Shown here: piece by piece, positions 59,579 through 64,000 of the stretch | Layout: each line of letters starts with the position of its first letter | Position numbering within the stretch: position 1 is the stretch's first letter | Source: Pseudomonadota bacterium | GTDB taxonomy: Bacteria; Pseudomonadota; Gammaproteobacteria; Burkholderiales; Sulfuriferulaceae | Reading direction: 5' to 3' | Assembly (NCBI GenBank): GCA_021801025.1 | Contig: JAJYYK010000004.1 | Coordinates: 165,107-229,106 of the forward strand | Length of the DNA stretch: 64,000 bases | Notes under the pieces: generated by a model | The model's database searches: none | Told to the model about the DNA's origin: nothing | Seen by the model: the letters and a program-made list of their open reading frames with translations, nothing else | Translations under genes and position numbers: made by a program

Positions 59579-60453
59579 AGATCAATCTACTTTTTGTGTT
59601 GATGGTTGCCGTGCTGGGAGGTTGTGCCAGCCTGCCTGAAAACCATGTGCAGTCACCTGTTGCGGTCACGAACCCGTCTGCTGTGGTCACAACACCACCA
59701 AGTCACGAAACGGCGCATCGTTCTCACGGCGGTGGTTATTACCTTGATGATGGTCCCGGCGCCAACCCGCCTGCAAATATTGATGCCATTCCCGACGCGG
59801 TGCCAAAAATAGAACCTTTGCGCAAAGCGGCCAATCAACCCTATGTCGCATTAGGTAAAGCCTATACGCCGAGCACCGAACTGGTGCCCTATCATGAAAC
59901 CGGCCTGGCTTCCTGGTATGGTCGACGCTTCGATGGACATTCCACTTCCTCGGGCGAAACTTACGACATGTATGCCATGACGGCCGCGCACTGTACATTG
60001 CCGATTCCCAGTTATGCCCGTGTCACCGCAGTCTCAACAGGGAAATCGGTCATTGTCCGCATCAATGACCGTGGGCCTTTTCATAGTCAGCGTATTATTG
60101 ATCTTTCTTACACGGCGGCGCACAAGTTGGGTTTAGTGCAAGGTGGCAGCGGTATGGTTGAAGTTTCCGCCATTACACCAGCAGACATCAGCAAGGGGCG
60201 CGACCTGAATGACAGTTCGCACGGCATTTTCCTGCAATTGGGCAGCTTTGATCGCCATGAAAATGCTGAACATATGCTGGCCGATGCCGCAACGCGACTT
60301 GACAAGGGCAGTACTGCTTTGGTGATCCTCAACCATGAGGCACATTATCGGGTGGCCTTAGGACCTTACACCGATACAGACAGCGCCGAACAGGCCGAAA
60401 AAGAAATCGAACAACGGATGAACTTAACACCCTTTCGATTGGTCTTGCCTTGA
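59575..60453 (+). CDS. rlpA: RlpA-family septal lytic transglycosylase lipoprotein
   Basis: Outer-membrane lipoprotein that cleaves naked glycan strands at the septum. 292 residues: lipobox VLGGC at about 14-18; the double-psi beta-barrel ETGLASWYGRRFDGHSTSSGE to NDRGPFHSQRIIDLSYTAAHKLGL; and a C-terminal SPOR domain (residues about 212-290, GIFLQLGSFDRHENAEHM to RVALGPYTDTDSAEQAEKEI) that binds denuded peptidoglycan. Overlaps rodA, a common rodA-rlpA-dacA order. Confidence 0.95.
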   Translation: MKINLLFVLMVAVLGGCASLPENHVQSPVAVTNPSAVVTTPPSHETAHRSHGGGYYLDDGPGANPPANIDAIPDAVPKIEPLRKAANQPYVALGKAYTPSTELVPYHETGLASWYGRRFDGHSTSSGETYDMYAMTAAHCTLPIPSYARVTAVSTGKSVIVRINDRGPFHSQRIIDLSYTAAHKLGLVQGGSGMVEVSAITPADISKGRDLNDSSHGIFLQLGSFDRHENAEHMLADAATRLDKGSTALVILNHEAHYRVALGPYTDTDSAEQAEKEIEQRMNLTPFRLVLP

Positions 60454-60562
60454 AGATGGTGCACAATGACTGCACAGGCCACAATGCGCCAAATCGCAAT
60501 TTTGCACACGTCGCCAACACGCTAAATTTCGGGCAATTGCTCGTTTAACCCAGGTACCGAAA

Positions 60563-61717
60563 ATGATTAAAATGCTTTCCTCGCTGATGTTCTGTTTCAT
60601 GGCACTCATCATCCACCCTGTTTCTGCGATGGAATTACCTGCAGCCCCGCCGCCTCAACTGGCTGCAAATGCATGGATATTAATGGATGCGCACAGCAAT
60701 CAAGTCTTGGCCGAACACAATGCCGATCTTAGAATTGAGCCTGCGTCGCTGACCAAATTAGTGACTGCCTACCTGGTATTCAATGCCATTACACATGGCG
60801 AACTGAAACTCAGCGATTCCTTCCTGCCCTCTGACAACGCATGGCGAACGGGCGGATCACGAATGTTCATTGAACCTAACAAGCCAGTCACCGTCGATGA
60901 ATTACTGCACGGCATGATCATCCAATCAGGCAACGATGCCACCGTCGCTTTGGCGGAACGCGTTGGTGGATCAGAAGCAGGTTTTGTCAGCATGATGAAT
61001 GCGGCGGCGCGGCAACTGGGGATGACGCATAGCCATTTTGTTACCGTCAACGGTTTACCAGATCCCCAACATTACACCACAGCACGCGACTTGGGGATAC
61101 TGGCTGTGGCAATTTCGCGAGATTTTCCACAATTTTCATACCTTTATTCTATTAAAGAATACACTTATAACCACATCACTCAAGCCAACCGCAATCGCCT
61201 GCTGTGGAATGACCCCAGTGTGGATGGTATGAAAACCGGGCATACCGAGGCAGCGGGCTATTGCCTCATTGCGTCCGCGCACCGCGGTGCTCGCCGTTTG
61301 ATTTCTGTTGTATTAGGTACAACTTCGGACGCACTGCGCGCTTCACAAAGCCAAACATTATTGAACTACGGTTTCCAGTTTTTTGATGGCGTGCAGCTTT
61401 ATGCGCCAAATCAGCCCATCAAAACACTGAAAGTCTGGAAAGGCAAACAAGCTTATATCCCGGTTGGGATCCAGCATGGTCTGACATTAAGCGTGCCACA
61501 TGGTCGTAGCAAAGATTTGCAGACAACTTTAAGCACCAAACAGCCTTTGCTTGCCCCCCTGTTCGCAGGACAAACCATCGGCACCGTGACGATTAGTCTG
61601 GATGGGCATGTGCTGGTGCAATATCCACTGCAAGCACTCAGCAATGATGCAGCGGCCAGCTGGTTAGGTAAAATATGGGACGATGTGAGGCTTAAATTTA
61701 ATGGCAATACGCATTGA
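60563..61717 (+). CDS. dacA: D-alanyl-D-alanine carboxypeptidase (PBP5-like)
   Basis: Low-molecular-weight PBP that trims pentapeptides. 384 residues; signal peptide to about residue 23 (SAMELPAAPPP follows). Motifs: SLTK (PASLTKLVTAYL), SGN (QSGNDATVAL) and KTG (GMKTGHTEAAGYC). A C-terminal PBP5-type beta domain and an amphipathic tail (AASWLGKIWDDVRLKF) anchor it to the inner membrane. Confidence 0.96.
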   Translation: MIKMLSSLMFCFMALIIHPVSAMELPAAPPPQLAANAWILMDAHSNQVLAEHNADLRIEPASLTKLVTAYLVFNAITHGELKLSDSFLPSDNAWRTGGSRMFIEPNKPVTVDELLHGMIIQSGNDATVALAERVGGSEAGFVSMMNAAARQLGMTHSHFVTVNGLPDPQHYTTARDLGILAVAISRDFPQFSYLYSIKEYTYNHITQANRNRLLWNDPSVDGMKTGHTEAAGYCLIASAHRGARRLISVVLGTTSDALRASQSQTLLNYGFQFFDGVQLYAPNQPIKTLKVWKGKQAYIPVGIQHGLTLSVPHGRSKDLQTTLSTKQPLLAPLFAGQTIGTVTISLDGHVLVQYPLQALSNDAAASWLGKIWDDVRLKFNGNTH

Positions 61718-61782
61718 ATCCGCAAAACAAATGTGCCTTACTTCTGAATTTATATTAAATTTTTCATATTAAGCGCTCAAAC

Positions 61783-62046
61783 ATGACCACTGAAAGTTTA
61801 ATCGTCTACCCCAGTGATTTTCCCATCAAAATTTTCGGGTTGAATAGCCCTGAATTTAAATCAGCGGTGTTGGCAGTGGTACAACGCCATGCGCAGGATT
61901 TTGATGGGGAACAAATAGAATGTCGTCAAAGCCAGGCGGACAAATACCAAAGCATTACTTGCACGGTCCGCGCCACATCCCGCGCGCAATTAGACGCTTT
62001 GTATCAGGAATTATTCGATCATCCACTGGTAAAGATGGTGCTGTAA
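61783..62046 (+). CDS. YbeD/DUF493 family protein
   Basis: 87 residues, a ferredoxin-like small protein. IVYPSDFPIKIFGLNSPEF, YQSITCTVRATSRAQLDALYQEL and DHPLVKMVL are the DUF493 (YbeD) blocks. It lies between dacA and lipB exactly as in E. coli and many relatives, and abuts lipB with no gap. It may regulate lipoate metabolism, but no function is proven. Confidence 0.93.
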   Translation: MTTESLIVYPSDFPIKIFGLNSPEFKSAVLAVVQRHAQDFDGEQIECRQSQADKYQSITCTVRATSRAQLDALYQELFDHPLVKMVL

Positions 62047-62685
62047 ATGGATGACATTGTGCTCCGCACACTTGGGAAAACCGATTACACTGCGTGTTGG
62101 GGGGCCATGCGTCAACACACCGCGCAGCGCACGCCAAACAGTATCGACGAAATTTGGCTGACCGAGCACGCACCTGTTTTTACACTGGGACAGGCTGGCT
62201 TACCGGAGCACGTGCTGGATGCAGGCGACATTCCACTGGTGCGCACTGATCGGGGTGGCCAGGTCACCTATCATGGACCTGGCCAAATTGTGGCTTATTT
62301 ATTGATCGACCTGAAACGCCGCAGCTATGGCGTACGTGAGTTGGTATGGCGCATGGAACAAAGTGTCATTGATGTGCTGGCTGGTCTTAACGTTCCGGGA
62401 GAACGCCGTCAACACGCACCAGGTGTGTATGTGACAGAACAAAAAATTGCTGCACTGGGCTTACGCATCCGTCACGGTTGCAGCTATCATGGCCTCGCAC
62501 TGAATGTAGCGATGGATTTATCGCCATTCTCCCGCATCAACCCTTGCGGTTATGAGGGGTTGCGCGTCACGCAACTGCACGATTTATCGGTCGATGCTAC
62601 AATGCCCCAATTAGAACACCAGCTTGCGCAAACACTGATACAGCGTATCGGCGCAGCACCTCTCCAACAGGATAACCGTGGCTGA
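62047..62685 (+). CDS. lipB: Octanoyl-[acyl-carrier-protein]--protein transferase
   Basis: Moves octanoyl groups from ACP to lipoyl domains of 2-oxoacid dehydrogenases. 212 residues. Signatures: [65 protein letters not shown] with catalytic Lys, and [20 protein letters not shown] containing the active cysteine. Overlaps lipA by 8 bases. Confidence 0.97.
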   Translation: MDDIVLRTLGKTDYTACWGAMRQHTAQRTPNSIDEIWLTEHAPVFTLGQAGLPEHVLDAGDIPLVRTDRGGQVTYHGPGQIVAYLLIDLKRRSYGVRELVWRMEQSVIDVLAGLNVPGERRQHAPGVYVTEQKIAALGLRIRHGCSYHGLALNVAMDLSPFSRINPCGYEGLRVTQLHDLSVDATMPQLEHQLAQTLIQRIGAAPLQQDNRG

Positions 62686-63610
62686 CCCAATACAACATAA
62701 AGGTGCGGCTAAAACCGCACGCATTCCCATTCCCATTGTTCCCCAGGCGCGTTTGCGCTTGCCGCCCTGGATACGGGCAAAACCCGCTAATTCCGCAAAA
62801 GTCGCCGAATTAAAACAGGTGCTGCGTGATCGCTCGCTTCACACCGTGTGTGAAGAAGCTGCTTGTCCCAATCTGGGCGAATGCTTCAGCCATGGCACGG
62901 CCACATTTATGATTTTAGGGGATTTATGTACCCGCCGCTGCCCATTTTGTGACGTTGGACATGGCACACCCCTGCCACCGGACGGGCAAGAACCTAAAAA
63001 CCTGGCTGCAACGATTGCCGCCATGCAATTACGTTACGTGGTGATCACCAGCGTGGACCGCGACGACCTGCGCGATGGTGGCGCACAACACTATGTCGAT
63101 TGCATTCGTGCCGTGCGCGAAGCTGCGCCAAATACACAAATTGAAATATTGGTTCCTGATTTTAGAGGTCGCCTGACGCCTGCGCTCGACATTCTCGCTT
63201 TAGCCCTGCCTGATGTACTGAACCACAACATGGAAACTATCCAGCGCCTGTACAAAGCAGCGAGGCCAGGTGCCGATTACCAGCACTCCCTGAATTTGCT
63301 CGCAGAGTTCAAACGCCGTCATCCACATATCCAGACAAAATCGGGCATCATGGTTGGCCTGGGAGAAACCGATGAGGAAGTACTCACTATCATGCGCGAC
63401 CTGCGTGCCCATCAAGTGGACATGCTCACTATCGGGCAATACCTGCAACCCTCCGCACACCACTTGGCCTTACAACGTTTCGTGACCCCGGAACAATTCG
63501 GCGTATTCAGCTCCGCAGCACAAGACATGGGGTTCAGCCATGCCGCGTGTGGGCCTATGGTGCGCAGCAGCTATCATGCGGATCAACAAGCACTGGCTGC
63601 GGGGGTTTAA
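62678..63610 (+). CDS. lipA: Lipoyl synthase
   Basis: Radical SAM enzyme that inserts two sulfurs into protein-bound octanoate. 310 residues from a GTG inside lipB. The auxiliary cluster cysteines are in [12 protein letters not shown], the radical SAM cluster in [10 protein letters not shown], and the sacrificial cluster ligand serine near the end in [10 protein letters not shown]. Ends the plus-strand run; an intrinsic terminator follows. Confidence 0.98.
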   Translation: MADPIQHKGAAKTARIPIPIVPQARLRLPPWIRAKPANSAKVAELKQVLRDRSLHTVCEEAACPNLGECFSHGTATFMILGDLCTRRCPFCDVGHGTPLPPDGQEPKNLAATIAAMQLRYVVITSVDRDDLRDGGAQHYVDCIRAVREAAPNTQIEILVPDFRGRLTPALDILALALPDVLNHNMETIQRLYKAARPGADYQHSLNLLAEFKRRHPHIQTKSGIMVGLGETDEEVLTIMRDLRAHQVDMLTIGQYLQPSAHHLALQRFVTPEQFGVFSSAAQDMGFSHAACGPMVRSSYHADQQALAAGV

Positions 63611-63640
63611 TTGAACTTTACCCTAGAATATTAAACGCAC

Positions 63641-63668
63641 AAAGCTCCGGCATCAACCGGGGCTTTTG
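63641..63668 (+). terminator. Intrinsic terminator of the lipA operon
   Basis: AAAGCTCCGG pairs with CCGGGGCTTT (one G-T pair) around a 6-base loop and is followed by TTGT. It stands 30 bases after the lipA stop. Confidence 0.8.
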
Positions 63669-63723
63669 TAATGGGCGAGTCCGCATGCAGTGCAGCATGC
63701 TTTCACATGAAACTCACCAACGT

Positions 63724-63755
63724 AAAAGCCCCCCATACCAAGATGGGGGGCTTTT
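63724..63755. terminator. Second rRNA-side terminator, symmetrical
   Basis: A perfect 13-bp stem (63724-63736 with 63743-63755), six-base loop, ends in TTTT on both strands. It lies 7 bases from a duplicated 5S rRNA 3' end, as the true 5S gene has its own terminator nearby, so it probably ended an ancestral or alternative 5S copy and still acts as a backstop for the rRNA operon on the minus strand. Confidence 0.85.
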
Positions 63756-63762
63756 AATTGTC

Positions 63763-63786
63763 GGGAGTCTGACGATGACCTACTTT
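63763..63786 (-). pseudogene. Duplicated 3' end of 5S rRNA
   Basis: 24 bases identical to the 3' end of the 5S gene at 63932 (positions 63933-63956), in the same orientation and with a terminator just after it. The rest of the 5S sequence is absent; beyond 63786 unrelated sequence starts abruptly. This is a remnant of a second 5S copy or of recombination at an rRNA operon end. Confidence 0.75.
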
Positions 63787-63894
63787 GGCTCCGGCCGCGC
63801 TACGCGCTTAACTTGCTCCACAAGTTAGCCTGCACCGCAAGCCGCACAGCGGCTTGTCACGGGTTCAAGCAGATCATAATCTAAACTCCATAAC
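63787..63894. other. Hairpin-rich segment between the 5S remnant and the 5S terminator
   Basis: 108 bases with no gene. Three short hairpins follow one another: GCGCGCTACGCGC-like near 63795, AACTTG/CAAGTT (about 63810-63826) and CAAGCCG/CGGCTTG (about 63838-63856). No tRNA cloverleaf can be built. It replaces the 5S body upstream of the remnant. Confidence 0.4.
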
Positions 63895-63924
63895 AAAAAA
63901 GCCCCATCTTTCGACGGGGCTTTT
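63895..63924 (-). terminator. Terminator of the rRNA operon
   Basis: On the minus strand AAAAGCCCCGTC pairs with GATGGGGCTTTT around a GAAA tetraloop, followed by six T residues. It lies 7 bases after the 5S 3' end, the expected place for the rRNA terminator. Confidence 0.9.
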
Positions 63925-63931
63925 CTGCTAT

Positions 63932-64000
63932 GGGGAGTCTGACGATGACCTACTTTCACATGGGCGAACCACACTATCATCGGCGCTGACTCGTTTCACG
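63932..64000 (-). rRNA. rrf: 5S ribosomal RNA, 3' part (gene continues beyond the window)
   Basis: The minus strand from 64000 to about 63932 reads CGTGAAACGAGTCAGCGCCG, then GATGATAGTGTGGTTCGCCC and ATGTGAAAGTAGGTCATCGTC, the 3' half of a betaproteobacterial 5S rRNA. The 5' part and the 23S and 16S genes should lie to the right. The 3' end is set by comparison with the remnant and the close terminator, so it may vary by one or two bases. Confidence 0.9.

Noticed and set aside
63787..63894. Possible tRNA gene next to the 5S gene
   Set aside because: GGTTCAAG looks like a T-loop but no acceptor, D or anticodon arms can be built around it.

Overview
The window looks like a chromosomal stretch from a Gram-negative betaproteobacterium of moderate GC. 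LpxC, LpxH, SecA, a complete dcw cluster and the rod-shape genes indicate a diderm. A DUF2863 protein, MetZ, GatCAB, and the gene order proA-nadD-rsfS-rlmH-maf favour Betaproteobacteria. SoxB, SoxY and SoxZ indicate that the cell can process reduced inorganic sulfur, which suggests a lithotroph (perhaps Nitrosomonadales or a relative). The species cannot be named from the sequence alone.

Layout. (1) 1-2861 (+): end of proA, then nadD, rsfS, rlmH, maf, closed by a strong two-way terminator. (2) 2933-10016: accessory sulfur island. The minus strand carries dsrE-like, soxY, soxZ, soxB and a second dsrE-like gene. The plus strand carries an ECF sigma factor, a membrane anti-sigma factor whose periplasmic part is itself a DsrE-like domain, and an O/P-type porin. 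The two arms diverge from a 348-bp regulatory region with a recognisable promoter and inverted repeats. (3) 10194-14166 (-): DUF2863 protein and secA, with a DUF721 gene diverging from secA. (4) 14760-33188 (-): lpxC and a complete dcw cluster, mraZ-rsmH-ftsL-ftsI-murE-murF-mraY-murD-ftsW-murG-murC-murB-ddl-ftsQ-ftsA-ftsZ, nearly every junction overlapping. The promoter before mraZ carries four MraZ boxes at exact 10-bp spacing. (5) 33460-36290 (-): rRNA/tRNA methyltransferase, marC, cysS. (6) 36379-38544 (+): TPR protein, ppiB, lpxH. (7) 38541-47395 (-): a tightly overlapping run xthA, ampG, safE-like, rsmB, DUF4390, NtrY-like kinase and an NtrX-like regulator lacking the AAA+ domain, followed after a hairpin by metZ. 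(8) 47421-50351: pyrE and a DUF4124 gene (+), then two lineage-specific envelope proteins (-). (9) 50708-53918 (-): gatC-gatA-gatB. (10) 54122-63610 (+): mreB-mreC-mreD-mrdA-rodA-rlpA-dacA-ybeD-lipB-lipA. (11) 63611-64000: terminators, a duplicated 3' end of 5S rRNA, and the 3' part of a 5S gene (-) of an rRNA operon lying to the right.

Most of the window is core cell-wall, division and housekeeping machinery. The unusual part is the sulfur island. Two secreted DsrE-like proteins and the sensor part of the anti-sigma factor share a Cys-x-(N/L)-(T/S) type motif at the position where DsrE/TusD proteins carry sulfur. A plausible reading is that the anti-sigma factor uses a DsrE domain to sense periplasmic sulfane sulfur or its carrier proteins, and so controls an ECF regulon tied to Sox sulfur oxidation and the adjacent porin. 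This is inference from sequence and context, not a demonstrated function. No soxAX or soxCD lies in the window.
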